A stretch of 64,000 bases of DNA from Aeoliella straminimaris (GCF_024054565.1 NZ_JAMXLR010000055.1:124001-188000), one strand, 5' to 3'. Positions 51,994 to 63,350 are shown, counted from the first letter of the stretch. Translations and numbers: made by a program. The notes: a model not told the origin generated them from the sequence alone.

Positions 51994-53133
51994 ATGCCTG
52001 CGATAAGTACATCGGTAAATGCGTTTGTCCAAACGGTGGCACTCCTTCTGTCTGCACTGGCAATCAGGCCGTTGCTGGCGGAGCCACTCGAGCCGATTCG
52101 TATCAGCAAATCGGGCGATCACTTTGTGCAGGGCGAGCACGACCAACGATTCGTCGTGTGGGGGGTGAACTACGACCACGATCGTCAGGGACGGTTGCTG
52201 GACGAATACTGGCTCGACGAATGGGACACGGTGCAAGAAGACTTTGGCGAGATCAAACAGCTTGGCGCCAACTGCGTCCGCGTGCACCTGCAGTTCGGCA
52301 AGTTCATGCACGACCCTCAAACGCCCAACGCCCAGGCGGTTGCGCAACTGCAGAAGCTGATCAAACTGGCCGACGAGGTAGGCCTGTATCTCGATATCAC
52401 CGGACTGGCTTGCTACCACAAGGCGAACATCCCGCCGTGGTACGACCAGCTCGACGAACAAGGTCGCTGGGCCGCGCAAGCCAGGTTCTGGGAGGCCATC
52501 GCTCAGGCTTGCAAAGGACAGCCGGCAGTTCTTTGTTACGACCTGATGAACGAGCCGATTATCGCTGGCAACGAGCCAGCGAGTGACTGGCTGGCGGGGC
52601 CACTGGGCGACAAGTACTTTGTGCAGCGCATCACGCTCGATCGACACGGCCGTGAACCGCGTGCGATTGCTGCGGCCTGGGTCGAGCAAATGGTGGCCGC
52701 TATTCGTCAACACGACCAAGACCACCTTATCACCGTGGGTGTGATTCCCTGGGTGTTTGCCTTCGGTGGAGGCAAGCCACTGTTTTATTCGCCCGAAGTG
52801 TCCAAGTCGCTCGATTTCGTCGCGGTGCATTTCTACCCCGAGCGCGGCAAAGTCGACGATGCTGTCGAGGCACTGCGGGCTTACGACATCGGTAAGCCAC
52901 TGGTGGTGGAGGAAATCTTTGCACTCAAAGCGGGCCCCGACGAAGTGGAGCAGTTCATCCGCCGCTCGGCCCCCCACACCGACGGCTGGATTAGCTTTTA
53001 CTGGGGCGCCCGCGTGAAGGAGCTACAGGAAGAAGAGACCATCTCGGCCGCCATCACTGCGGCGTGGCTGGAGCGATTCAGCGAGTTGTCGGAGGATGCC
53101 AAGGCAGGGCGACTGACGGAGCCGGAAGATTAA
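51994..53133 (+). CDS. GH5-like exported glycoside hydrolase
   Basis: About 379 residues from ATG 51994 (MPAISTSVNAFVQTVALLLS), with GGAG 8 nt upstream. The signal peptide ends near LLAE. VVWGVNYDHDRQGRLLDEYW and GANCVRVHLQFGKFMHDPQT begin the TIM barrel. The catalytic acid/base lies in CYDLMNEPII (Glu about 187), and the nucleophile is probably the Glu pair in KPLVVEEIFALK (about 306-307), as in clan GH-A. The substrate is unknown; a beta-mannan or other plant or algal glycan is possible. It is transcribed alone on the plus strand. Confidence 0.85.
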   Translation: MPAISTSVNAFVQTVALLLSALAIRPLLAEPLEPIRISKSGDHFVQGEHDQRFVVWGVNYDHDRQGRLLDEYWLDEWDTVQEDFGEIKQLGANCVRVHLQFGKFMHDPQTPNAQAVAQLQKLIKLADEVGLYLDITGLACYHKANIPPWYDQLDEQGRWAAQARFWEAIAQACKGQPAVLCYDLMNEPIIAGNEPASDWLAGPLGDKYFVQRITLDRHGREPRAIAAAWVEQMVAAIRQHDQDHLITVGVIPWVFAFGGGKPLFYSPEVSKSLDFVAVHFYPERGKVDDAVEALRAYDIGKPLVVEEIFALKAGPDEVEQFIRRSAPHTDGWISFYWGARVKELQEEETISAAITAAWLERFSELSEDAKAGRLTEPED

Positions 53134-53539
53134 TTGTCTCCCCCGCAGTGGCTTGGCGACGCAGGGGGATACCCTCAGCTCTCGCCGTGGCCGCGTGCCT
53201 GGGTGCGCCCCAGACGCCGGTGGCTGTCCGCAGCTCCCAAAGTGGCTGGCCATTCCCCAAAATCGCCTTCCAACGGATGTTTGCAATTGTTCTCAGTCAG
53301 TCCGCGTGATAGGGTAGTGAGCTTACCCACTCCGTGCTGGCCCACCCCCCTTGCCGCTGCCAGTCGATTTTTAGGGCATTTTTGTCGCTCTGGTCGAAAT
53401 TGGCGGAGAGTCTGCGGCAACCTGCTGTACCTCAGGCGTTGCTCGTTGGCGGAATATTCCGCTTGGCGGCTGCGCTAGTTTTGCAGAATCAGGGACTGAA
53501 CCGAGAAACTTCACCAAGGCGAAATCACTTAGCTGCTCC
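53134..53539. other. Intergenic region upstream of the SulP gene
   Basis: About 400 nt. A short inverted repeat (CCCCC...GGGGG) lies 5-40 nt after the glycosidase stop but has no T-run. No gene of the plus strand fits; the transporter promoter should lie in the second half. Confidence 0.4.
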
Positions 53540-55339
<1,800 letters not shown>

Positions 55340-55452
55340 GAGTCTGTCCCAGTGTTTGGCATGGTGCTAGGGAAGTGTGTACAATCCAAAACAAACTGCC
55401 GTACGAAGCGGTAAGTACGTTTAATGTGCACGATACAGATGGCCTCCTAGTC

Positions 55453-55989
55453 ATGCGACGGATATTCGCACTTATTTTGGGATGCATCTCCGGCTACGGC
55501 TGTGGTTCCGGAGATGTCCCTCTAAAACCACCGGCATTACAATCCAAGCTTGAGACATTGCCAACTGGCCTCGCTGTGACACACACACCTGTCCTTGTCG
55601 GAGGCCCGAGCGGACCGAACGCTGATCCCAACGACTGGAAGTACCGCTGGCACTTCAAGACGGAAGTCGCTGCTCTCGACCGCCCACTAACCATCACTCA
55701 GTTTGGCATCCTGGCATGGGATGGCCAGCGTTGGATCTTTCCACCCGACCAGAGCAGCTATAACTCGGGAGTATTGGATCAAAGCACTTTCGAGGACTGG
55801 TACGCCTGTCCGGACGCCAAGATCGAACCAGGGAGTCCCGCCGTCGACCAGCAGAATTGGGCTGGCAGCAATGACCTGAAAGACTTTCAGCAAAAGTGGT
55901 TCTTTGTCGGCATTGACGGCCAAGGAAAAGAGTACAAAGGTGAAGCAGTCGTAAAGTTCAGGGCTGGCAACGCAGGCTCGCCGGAATGA
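55453..55989 (+). CDS. Small exported lipoprotein-like protein
   Basis: A 178-residue protein from the internal ATG at 55453 (MRRIFALILGCISGYGCGSG). The signal ends at a cysteine in a lipobox-like GYGC. The mature part has YRWHFKTEVAALDRPLTITQ, FGILAWDGQRWIFPP and FQQKWFFVGIDGQGKEYKG, a beta-rich fold of unknown family. The longer frame from 54676 is an artefact overlapping the SulP gene. A 65-codon membrane-protein frame follows 46 nt later. Confidence 0.7.
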   Translation: MRRIFALILGCISGYGCGSGDVPLKPPALQSKLETLPTGLAVTHTPVLVGGPSGPNADPNDWKYRWHFKTEVAALDRPLTITQFGILAWDGQRWIFPPDQSSYNSGVLDQSTFEDWYACPDAKIEPGSPAVDQQNWAGSNDLKDFQQKWFFVGIDGQGKEYKGEAVVKFRAGNAGSPE

Positions 55990-56035
55990 GGCAGACGACG
56001 GTCAGTGCTCTGGCAAGACCATATCGCAGTATCAA

Positions 56036-56233
56036 TTGAAACGAACTCGGGCTGAGACCTTGTTCCCCGTTGCTCTCATCACCGCAGTCATAGCGACTTC
56101 CATCGGCGTGGCCATGTTGAAGTTGCCATTTGGCCAGCCGCTTAAGCTGACCAAGCGCGAAGTGGTTTACGCCGTCGCTGTTGCGGTTCTGTTGACGCTA
56201 GTGATAACTTTTTACGTGCCGGAAGTTCACTGA
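56036..56233 (+). CDS. Small two-helix membrane protein
   Basis: A 65-residue frame starting at TTG 56036 (MKRTRAETLFPVALITAVIA). It has two spans (VALITAVIATSIGVAMLKL and VVYAVAVAVLLTLVITFYV) joined by a short basic loop. TTG is weak, so the start is uncertain. It follows the lipoprotein-like gene by 46 nt. Confidence 0.5.
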   Translation: MKRTRAETLFPVALITAVIATSIGVAMLKLPFGQPLKLTKREVVYAVAVAVLLTLVITFYVPEVH

Positions 56234-56295
56234 TAGCGATCTGGTCCCTCGCCCTCCCCGCGGCTCAGAGCCCGACCCGGAGGGGAAAATTGTGC

Positions 56296-57393
56296 TCACA
56301 CCCCCAGCGGCCAATCGGTCACGAGCTCCACGCCGGTCTCGGTGACCACGTAGTTTTGCTCGAGCCGCAGGCCCGCATTCAGGTCCTCGGCGTACAGTCC
56401 TGGTTCGGCGGTGAAGTAGTCGCCCACGGCGAAGGTGTCGTCCCAGTGGGGGTTCAGGTGGGGTCCTTCGTGTGGGGCGAGGCCCACCCCGTGGCCCAGA
56501 TGGTGGTTGAACGTGCCCAGGTCGGCCGCGTCGAGAAACTTCTGCACCTCCTCGAACATTGCCTTGCAGCTTACACCTGGACGAACCTGCGACTCGACCA
56601 ACGGGAAAACCTCGCTCAGCTTGGCGTGGGCCGCCACCTGCCGCTCGGTGGGATTACCATCGACCGATAGCGTGCGGGCGTTGTCGGTGTAGTAGCCACG
56701 GTAGCCGACGCCCAGGTCGAAGATCCAGAGCTCGCCCGCTTGGGCCTCCCGATCGCGGGGCGCACCACCGCGCGCGGCGGCGCGAAAGTCCTGGCCGATG
56801 TAGGTGAGTGGCTCGCCCAGTTCGCTCACCGCCGCGGCTTGCAACTGGTTGAACACGTCGATCTCGTTGGCGCCTGGCCGGACCATCTGTCGAGCCGTCT
56901 CGTACATCTTGCGATTGGCCCGGTTGGCAAATGCCATCATCGCCAGTTCGTCGGCATGTTTGTGGCGGCGGAGGCGGAACATCGCCGGCTCGATATCGGT
57001 CCATTGGCTGCTGGCGTCGGCCTCGAAGTATTGCGGGAATACGGAGAACTCGCCGCCGAGCTGCTTGGCCCCGCTTCCCACCGCTTCGCCCAGTGCCTGT
57101 AAACTGGCCTGTGGCTGGTCGCTCCGCATCGTGGAGTGCCATTTGGCCTCGTAGCCCGCCACGACGTCTGCCACCGCGGGGGTGTCGATCTTGCGAACGG
57201 GCAGCACCAGCGTCACCCGTCCATCGGCATCGAGTGCGGCGGTGGGCGTGAACAGCGGCCCCAAATGCACTCCAGTGAGCCAGTTGATCGATTCGCCGCG
57301 GGTGAGGATCACACGGTCAAGTTTCAGCTCGCGCATGGCGTCGAGCAACAGCTGGCGGCGGGCGAGGCATCCTTCGGTGGTGAGCGATGGCAT
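56296..57393 (-). CDS. M24 family metallopeptidase (Xaa-Pro aminopeptidase type)
   Basis: A 365-residue protein. The N-terminal about 140 residues match the creatinase-like domain (RVILTRGESINWLTGVHLGP). The catalytic domain has all five metal ligands in order: FDLGVGYRGYYTDNARTL (two Asp), HHLGHGVGLAPHEGP (His), YFTAEPGLYAEDLN (Glu) and RLEQNYVVTETG (Glu). It probably cleaves the residue before proline at the N-terminus of peptides, in the cytoplasm. It is alone on the minus strand between two plus-strand genes. Confidence 0.93.
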   Translation of the reverse strand: MPSLTTEGCLARRQLLLDAMRELKLDRVILTRGESINWLTGVHLGPLFTPTAALDADGRVTLVLPVRKIDTPAVADVVAGYEAKWHSTMRSDQPQASLQALGEAVGSGAKQLGGEFSVFPQYFEADASSQWTDIEPAMFRLRRHKHADELAMMAFANRANRKMYETARQMVRPGANEIDVFNQLQAAAVSELGEPLTYIGQDFRAAARGGAPRDREAQAGELWIFDLGVGYRGYYTDNARTLSVDGNPTERQVAAHAKLSEVFPLVESQVRPGVSCKAMFEEVQKFLDAADLGTFNHHLGHGVGLAPHEGPHLNPHWDDTFAVGDYFTAEPGLYAEDLNAGLRLEQNYVVTETGVELVTDWPLGV

Positions 57394-57696
57394 GTGGTGT
57401 TCCGTGAAAGCTCGAGCAGGGGAGTGAAATGGTCTGCGTTTCGCGTATCCAAGCTAGCAGCGAACCTGTCTCATTGACAGACGGTGATTCTCAAAACGAG
57501 AGCCCCACTGCCGGTGGTAGCAAGCGGACCATGATAGAAAAACAGCGTGTTTCGCAGGTCCTTTAGTCAAAATTGCATCAAGTTCGAGAATTGGCATCTC
57601 TATTGCAATACATGCTCGACAACTCACCGCGAGGCCAGGCTCTGGCAGTTCAGAGCATCGTACAGCGACACGCTAATACAGTTAAGGAGATAGGAA
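57394..57696. other. Intergenic region upstream of csrA
   Basis: About 300 nt between the divergent peptidase and csrA genes; both promoters should lie here. The part before csrA ends in AAGGAGATAGGAA, a strong ribosome site. No other gene seen. Confidence 0.5.
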
Positions 57697-57960
57697 ATGC
57701 TCGTACTCAGCAGGAAGGCTGGACAACGTATCCACATCGGCGACGACATCGTAGTAGAAGTGCGACGAGTTGCCGGAAATCGCGTCACAATTGCCCTCGA
57801 GGCACCTCGTGACGTGCGGATCTTGCGTGGTGAGCTTCAGCAGGCTGCCACTGAATTTGAGATCGAGGACGAGGCGGAAACGTACCCCGTTTCCAGTGCC
57901 GTTGCCTCACGTCTTTCGGAACTTACATCCCACATGACCAGCAGTGAAATGGTCGGCTGA
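57697..57960 (+). CDS. csrA: Carbon storage regulator CsrA (copy 1)
   Basis: An 87-residue CsrA/RsmA RNA-binding dimer subunit. MLVLSRKAGQRIHIGDDIVV is the conserved first strand region with Arg and Lys RNA contacts, and VTIALEAPRDVRILRGEL the later conserved part. The C-terminal tail of about 25 residues (YPVSSAVASRLSELTSHMTS) exceeds the usual about 60-residue protein. AAGGAG is 8-13 nt upstream of the ATG. CsrA binds GGA-containing sites near ribosome sites to repress or stabilise mRNAs. A strong terminator follows. A second copy lies 2.3 kb to the right. Confidence 0.96.
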   Translation: MLVLSRKAGQRIHIGDDIVVEVRRVAGNRVTIALEAPRDVRILRGELQQAATEFEIEDEAETYPVSSAVASRLSELTSHMTSSEMVG

Positions 57961-58038
57961 CTGCCGATCGCACGATCGCTCGACCGCCACTTTGGGCATT
58001 CCCCAGCCAGGCAGCGGGCGATTAATAACACCCCTCGC

Positions 58039-58084
58039 AAGTGGCCGCTTGAATCTCTCCAGATCAAGCGGCCGCTTTTTTTGT
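58039..58084 (+). terminator. Terminator of csrA copy 1
   Basis: A 14-bp stem with one G-U pair: AAGTGGCCGCTTGA (58039-58052) pairs with TCAAGCGGCCGCTT (58064-58077), loop 11 nt, followed by a T-run. It lies 78 nt after the csrA stop and insulates it from the lipoprotein hydrolase gene. Confidence 0.9.
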
Positions 58085-58198
58085 GGGCGGCGTCTAGCCG
58101 CAAGAAGCTGCTAGCACCCGATTCGCGTTGACCTGCCGCCGATTGGCCTCTATTCTCCGCGCGAATTCAGCTGTCACTCTTCCCGGAACTCCCCTCGC

Positions 58199-60322
58199 AT
58201 GGACGGATCCATGCCCTCCCAGCGCCAACCCTTTGCCGCCACTGCGAGCGTTTCCATGCGCCCCGGTGGCCGTCCTGCGCTGCCCCGGTTGCTGGTGGCC
58301 GCCTGCCTGACGGTGATCGCCCTGAGTGGCTGTGCCTCGGATCGCAGCCAGTGGGTCACGGTGCGCAACACGCCGAAGAATCCGCTGGAAAACACGCTCC
58401 AGCTGCTGTCGCGGAGCGGCCCCAAGCCTTCGGAGCGGACGGCCCAGGTCTTGCGGCGTTACGATCTGGAAAGGCTGGCCGAGCGTGACCTGTCGGCCAC
58501 CATCACGCGTCTGCAGCAACTGCAGGCGGATAGCACCGATCGCGAAGTGCAGTACTCGGTGGCCGAGTTGGCCTACATCGCCGGCAAAAAGGCCGAGATG
58601 CAGGAACGTTCCGAGGCGCTATCGTACTACGGCACCTCGCTGATGTACGCCTACGACTATCTATTCGACCGCCAGCGAACCGAGACACTCAATCCCTACG
58701 ACCCGCAGTTCCGCGGCGCCTGCGACCTGTACAATCAGTCGCTCGAAGGCACTCTGCGCCTGGTGCAAGCCGATGGGCAGCTACGACCAGGTACGCAGGG
58801 CGTAGTGCATACGGTGGGCAAACAGTGCAAGTTCGACATCGAGATGAAGAGCAGCGGCTGGCACGCCGAAGATTTCGACAACTTCAAGTTTGTCAGCGAC
58901 TACCAGATTGCTGGCCTCCGCAACCACTACCACACCTACGGGCTGGGAGTGCCGATCATCGCCGAGCGGCGCAGTCACCCCGACGAACTGGGCGCCGAGA
59001 AGTTTTATCCCGACAAGCTGACGTTCCCGCTCACGGCGTTTCTGCGCATCGATCGCAGCGAACTGCCCGTCGATGGCACGCCCGCCAAGCCGCGGTTTGT
59101 GTTGGAGCTACACGATCCCCTCGACCGCCAGACGCTGGCCATCGACGGCATGCAGGTTCCGCTGGAATCGGACATCAGTACGCCGCTGGCTTACTTCCTG
59201 AATCAACCCGACTTCAAGATCGAGGAAGTCTCCACGCTGGGGCTGATAAAGCCGGGCGAGGTCGAGCAACTTCAGGGGCTCTACATGCTGGAGCCGTACA
59301 ACCCCAACAAGATGCCAGTCGTGATGGTGCACGGACTTTGGTCGAGTCCGGTGACCTGGATGGAGATGTTCAACGACCTGCGTAGCGACCCTTACGTGCG
59401 ACAACACTACCAGTTCTGGTTCTACCTGTACCCCACCGGGCAGCCGTTCTGGGTTAGCGCGTCGCAAATGCGACAAGACCTGGCCAAGGCTCGCACAGCC
59501 ATCGACCCCCGCCAGTCGTCGCCGGCCCTCGATCAGATGGTACTGGTCGGGCACAGCATGGGCGGATTGGTATCGAAGCTGCAAAGCATCGACAGCGGCG
59601 ACCAGTTCTGGGCCACGATGACCGAACGCCCGTTCAACGAGTTGCAGGCCGAGCCCGATCTGAAGAAGCAACTGCAAAAGGCATTCTTCTTCCAGCCCAA
59701 TCCATCGGTTCGTCGCGTGGTGACCATTGGAACGCCGCACCGGGGTAGTAGTTTCGCCAACGACCTGACCCAGTGGGCCGGCAATAAGTTCATTCACCTG
59801 CCGATGAAACTAATCGCCAGCCGCCAGGCGCTGATGCGGGACAACCGCGACTACTTCCGTCAGGACGCACCTTTGGACATCCGCACGAGCCTCGACTCGC
59901 TCGATCCGCATTCGGTACTGCTGACCACGTTGCGCGGCGCCGATCCGGGGCCCTGGGTGTCGTATCACAACATCGCAGGGCGCCAAGCCGAAAGCGGCTT
60001 TGCCAGTTGGTTCAGCCAGGAGGGCGATGGCGTCGTGTCGCTGGAAAGTGCCCAACTCGATGGACTGCCCAACGTGCGGTCGCAACTGGTGGTCGAGGCC
60101 GATCACCTGAGCGTGCATCGGCACCCACAAAGTATTTTGGAAGTGCGCCGCATCCTGTTTGAGCAATTGGCCGAGTTGGAACGTTTTCCGCTTCCGGCGG
60201 GCGAGGTGATGATGGCGTCGGCAACCATGGAGGAATCCACTGCCGACAAAACCCCGCCCGCGGAACGAACTGCCACCAGCCCGCAAGGCTCGATTAACGT
60301 GCTACCACACTCGCCGTATTGA
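58199..60322 (+). CDS. Large lipoprotein with alpha/beta hydrolase (lipase-like) domain
   Basis: A 707-residue protein. RLLVAACLTVIALSGCAS contains a lipobox (LSGC, lipidated Cys about residue 45), so it is probably membrane-anchored outside the cytoplasm. A helical TPR-like N-terminal domain (about 50-200) precedes a unique middle domain. The hydrolase begins at about 370: MPVVMVHGLWSSPVTWMEMF has the oxyanion motif, QMVLVGHSMGGLVSKLQSID carries the nucleophile GHSMGG, and TIGTPHRGSSFANDL matches the PGAP1/lipase GTPHxGS block. The catalytic His is probably in VVEADHLSVHRHPQS. It likely cleaves lipid or polyester substrates. It converges with csrA2, overlapping 29 nt. Confidence 0.9.
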   Translation: MDGSMPSQRQPFAATASVSMRPGGRPALPRLLVAACLTVIALSGCASDRSQWVTVRNTPKNPLENTLQLLSRSGPKPSERTAQVLRRYDLERLAERDLSATITRLQQLQADSTDREVQYSVAELAYIAGKKAEMQERSEALSYYGTSLMYAYDYLFDRQRTETLNPYDPQFRGACDLYNQSLEGTLRLVQADGQLRPGTQGVVHTVGKQCKFDIEMKSSGWHAEDFDNFKFVSDYQIAGLRNHYHTYGLGVPIIAERRSHPDELGAEKFYPDKLTFPLTAFLRIDRSELPVDGTPAKPRFVLELHDPLDRQTLAIDGMQVPLESDISTPLAYFLNQPDFKIEEVSTLGLIKPGEVEQLQGLYMLEPYNPNKMPVVMVHGLWSSPVTWMEMFNDLRSDPYVRQHYQFWFYLYPTGQPFWVSASQMRQDLAKARTAIDPRQSSPALDQMVLVGHSMGGLVSKLQSIDSGDQFWATMTERPFNELQAEPDLKKQLQKAFFFQPNPSVRRVVTIGTPHRGSSFANDLTQWAGNKFIHLPMKLIASRQALMRDNRDYFRQDAPLDIRTSLDSLDPHSVLLTTLRGADPGPWVSYHNIAGRQAESGFASWFSQEGDGVVSLESAQLDGLPNVRSQLVVEADHLSVHRHPQSILEVRRILFEQLAELERFPLPAGEVMMASATMEESTADKTPPAERTATSPQGSINVLPHSPY

Positions 60323-60608
60323 GGAATTCGGCCAGCGGTCCACCTTCGGCTACCAAAGCTGGAATGACCGAGGCCACCTGCGAGCGAGGTACGCGGGCGT
60401 GCAGCGGTTTGGCTTCCGCCTGTTCGGCAACGCGGTGCGAATCGGCAGCATCGTCGCCATCGAAGGCGATTTCGCCACGCAGCACACGCATGTCGCTGGG
60501 AGCTTCGATTCCCAGACGGACCGCTTTGCCCTTGGTTCGCAACACGGTGATGACAATGTCGTCGCCAATACGAATCTTCTCGTCGGACTTTCGGGTTAGA
60601 ACCAACAT
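60294..60608 (-). CDS. csrA: Carbon storage regulator CsrA (copy 2, extended)
   Basis: A 104-residue CsrA from ATG 60608 (MLVLTRKSDEKIRIGDDIVI), with GGAG upstream; the frame to 60755 is spurious. VLRTKGKAVRLGIEAPSDMR and VLRGEI preserve the RNA-binding core. The C-terminal 45 residues (HARVPRSQVASVIPALVAEG and beyond) extend well past the ordinary family length and lack a recognised domain. It is antisense to the 3' end of the hydrolase gene by 29 nt. Confidence 0.93.
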   Translation of the reverse strand: MLVLTRKSDEKIRIGDDIVITVLRTKGKAVRLGIEAPSDMRVLRGEIAFDGDDAADSHRVAEQAEAKPLHARVPRSQVASVIPALVAEGGPLAEFLNTASVVAR

Positions 60609-61467
60609 CTCTGTCACTCCATTGGTTGAGGAATAGGAAAAGACTGCCGTCAGCAACCACTTAAAGCAGTTGGGCTGGGTTGCTCCGCAACCCACTGGTG
60701 CTTTATAGGAGCACTGGGCGAGGTGACCAGTTCGGCCGCTCCTCGTCGCCCGCACCCTTCTGTACGCACGCGACGTGCCAAGGTTGGCTGGGAAGAATCG
60801 GATTTGGCAGGAAACCTATGCAATTAGGCTGTTTCCCGCGTTTTTTGGCAGCTAGCATCCTGCAAACCAGGTAGGCAGCAATTGCAACGGCTTGTAACTT
60901 TGCGACAAAGGCCCCGCCGTGAAGCCCCCAACCCTAGTGCCAGCGATCGTCAACCTTCCAGCGCGCCAAAATGCGCGATCGGAAGCGAATCAGGTTCCCT
61001 AACCAATCCCGTGCTTACCAGGGCCGTGGGGAGTGACAACCGCCCGATGATTGCGGTTTAGCGCCTCGCCTGGCAAGCCAACGATCAGTGTCCTCGACGC
61101 CATGTTCCACTCTGGAGGGTGGGGTCCAAAATCAGCGGAGGCCGGGGTTTCCGGCATTTCCGAAAAATTTGCTTTTGTGTCGGTGGCGAGTCGCTAAAAT
61201 ACATAGCCGCAGCGGCTGATGCGCAAATTCGTTCCTTCGACATCTATCTTTCTTGTCCTTGTCATCTGCTTTCGCGTCGATTGGCATCTCTTGAACTGTC
61301 GGGCCAGCAAGCACTCCCCGCGGAGTGAAATGGGTGTTTACCAGCCCATCTTAATCAATACCGAAGTTCACCCCGCCTTCACCCCAGTGGCCGCGTTGTG
61401 TCCGTAACAGGTTGCCGTCGACCGCCGTGCGCGCAACCCCACCCGGACCGCGGCGAGGAGAAAAGAA
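60609..61467. other. 0.86-kb intergenic region
   Basis: Lies between the divergent csrA2 and HHE-like genes. A few frames of 60-70 codons occur (for example 61119-61328) but look spurious. No hairpin with T-run or RNA gene was recognised. Promoters of both flanking genes should be here. Confidence 0.45.
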
Positions 61468-61935
61468 ATGTTTAAAGCGACCTACGATGTCTCGCACGCC
61501 AGCCAAAGTTGGATGGAACACGAAGCCTTGGAGCACGTCAAGCGAGCGCTACGCGTGACCACCAGTTGGCAATCGCCTGCCATCAGCTATCAACGCAAAA
61601 GGCAAAGTGTGGAGTTCGCCCTGGAATCGTTCACCCGCCACCTCGAGCGGCTCATGGACATCGAGGAGCAGGACGGCTACCTGCGGATGGTGGTGGAATC
61701 GAAACCGAGCAAGGCCAAGCAGATTGCCAAGCTTCGTGACGAGCACCAGATGTTCCGCGATCGCACTGGCGAGTTGCTGGACGCAATAAGCGACCTAGGC
61801 GAGTGGGAGGCCATCGAGTTCGAACGAATTTGCGCAGAGATTGGCCAACTACTTGACGACATCGACCGGCATGATCGCGCTGAGATCAACCTGCTGCAAG
61901 ATGCCATGCTCCTGGATGAAGGCGTGGGCGACTGA
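61468..61935 (+). CDS. Hemerythrin/HHE-like helical protein
   Basis: A 155-residue all-helical protein with GAGGAG upstream of ATG 61468. It has spaced histidines and glutamates: WMEHEALEHVKRA, RHLERLMDIEEQDGYLRM, LRDEHQMFRDRTGELL and DIDRHDRAEINLLQDAML. These follow the hemerythrin-like HHE arrangement for a di-iron site, although the exact ligands were not verified. It could sense oxygen, redox state or iron. Monocistronic, between csrA2 and the UvrB/C-motif gene. Confidence 0.65.
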   Translation: MFKATYDVSHASQSWMEHEALEHVKRALRVTTSWQSPAISYQRKRQSVEFALESFTRHLERLMDIEEQDGYLRMVVESKPSKAKQIAKLRDEHQMFRDRTGELLDAISDLGEWEAIEFERICAEIGQLLDDIDRHDRAEINLLQDAMLLDEGVGD

Positions 61936-62127
61936 TCGGGAGGGGTTGATTCTGAAAAATGGCCGGTTTTTCCGGACGGCAGCGCTCTTGGCAGGCGTTA
62001 TTTGCGGTTTTTCTGCCTCGTCAGGTCGGGTGGGATATGCGTAGAATTAAGGGTTAGTGACCTACTACCGCAACTTCCACGAACGGACCGGCAGCCAACC
62101 CCGAATTCGCAGCACTGAGATTGATCG

Positions 62128-62874
62128 ATGCCCGACTGGCCCCAGCACCTGGACCACTTATTCGAAGAGTGGCCCTACGAGTTTGGCGACGTCGCAGCCC
62201 GCAAAGTGCAGGGTCGTGACGGTCGCGACGTCCTGCAATTGCGCATGGACATGGGCGTTCTGCAGCTAGAAGTGACCGGCCGGCCCGATGGGGGTCGTCC
62301 CGGTGGTTGTGACAATTACATGGAATACCTGCAGCAGCTTGTCGCTGCCGAGGGCGAAGAGTTCGAACTGGACGATACGCGCTGTATCGAGATCGATCGC
62401 GAGTTCGTACAGTACTATCATCGTCGCATCGCCTGGCTGTCGTTGGGCGATTTCGACCGCGCCGCTGCCGATGCCGATCACTCACTGGCATTGATGGACT
62501 TTTCGTCGCTGCACGCACCCCACGCCGAATGGGCCGAGATGCACGAGCAGTATCGCCCCTTTGTGTTGTTCCATCGCACCCAGGCCGTGGCGCTGGCGGC
62601 CCTGGAATTGCTCGACCCCACAAGTGCGGTGGAAGAAATCGAAGAAGGCTGCAAGCTGATCGAGAACTCCTACCGATTGCAGGGGGCCGAAGAAGAGGAT
62701 CTGGCCGAGGACGAGTTCCTCGTGCGTCTAGGCGAGATGAAGACCTCGCTGGAAGAGCAATACGAGATCGAGCCGCCACTGGCCAAGCAACTAGCCGAGG
62801 CCATTGCTCGCGAGCAATACGAATTGGCAGCGGAACTACGCGATCGCATCGCCCGGCATGGGGCCCGACGCTAA
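62128..62874 (+). CDS. Protein with C-terminal UvrB/UvrC motif
   Basis: A 248-residue cytosolic protein starting MPDWPQHLDHLFEEWPYEFG. The middle has TPR-like helices (YYHRRIAWLSLGDFDRAAAD, VLFHRTQAVALAALELLDPT), and the C-terminal AEAIAREQYELAAELRDRIA is a UvrB/UvrC interaction motif. Such proteins include McsA-like adaptors, but no zinc-finger or kinase partner is adjacent. A DNA-repair or protein-quality-control adaptor role is possible. It converges with the ArfB-like gene, 5 nt apart. Confidence 0.8.
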   Translation: MPDWPQHLDHLFEEWPYEFGDVAARKVQGRDGRDVLQLRMDMGVLQLEVTGRPDGGRPGGCDNYMEYLQQLVAAEGEEFELDDTRCIEIDREFVQYYHRRIAWLSLGDFDRAAADADHSLALMDFSSLHAPHAEWAEMHEQYRPFVLFHRTQAVALAALELLDPTSAVEEIEEGCKLIENSYRLQGAEEEDLAEDEFLVRLGEMKTSLEEQYEIEPPLAKQLAEAIAREQYELAAELRDRIARHGARR

Positions 62875-62879
62875 AGCAA

Positions 62880-63311
62880 TCAGTCGTCGAATCGCGGCGT
62901 GCGGCGACTCTGCTTCCGCTCCGATCGCGCTCGCTTCTCCTGCAATCTTCGCGCGTTGGCGGCGGCCGACTTTTTGCGCGGCTTGCGCGGCTTCGGCACA
63001 GCCACCGCTGCCAACACCAGTTGCCGCAGTTTCTCTAGGCAATCGTCCACGTTGCGGCGTTGTTCGCGATGCCGACTGCTGGAGAGCACCAACTCGCCTG
63101 CATCGTTGATCCGCTTGGCAAACAGCCGGCCAAACCGCGATTTGACGCCATTGGGCAGATAGATCGATGCCCCGTATTCCCACCGCAGCGTGGCCTTCGA
63201 GTTCACCTTGTTGACGTTCTGTCCCCCCGGGCCGGGGCTACGGGAGAAGGTGAGATTCAATTCGCTCCGCGGGATGGCGATCTCGTCGTTAATTGTCAGA
63301 TAATCTGCCAC
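62880..63311 (-). CDS. arfB: ArfB-like peptidyl-tRNA hydrolase / release-factor-like protein
   Basis: About 143 residues from GTG 63311; a TTG at 63338 would add 9, and no ribosome site decides it. LTINDEIAIPRSELNLTFSR followed by SPGPGGQNVNKVNSKATLRW contains the GGQ motif that hydrolyses peptidyl-tRNA on stalled ribosomes. The C-terminus is very basic (PRKPRKKSAAANARRLQEKR), the tail that enters the empty mRNA channel. It acts in ribosome rescue without a stop codon. Confidence 0.9.
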   Translation of the reverse strand: MADYLTINDEIAIPRSELNLTFSRSPGPGGQNVNKVNSKATLRWEYGASIYLPNGVKSRFGRLFAKRINDAGELVLSSSRHREQRRNVDDCLEKLRQLVLAAVAVPKPRKPRKKSAAANARRLQEKRARSERKQSRRTPRFDD

Positions 63312-63350
63312 CGGACCACGGGGTAAGAAGTTGCACAACGAAGGGGGCGA

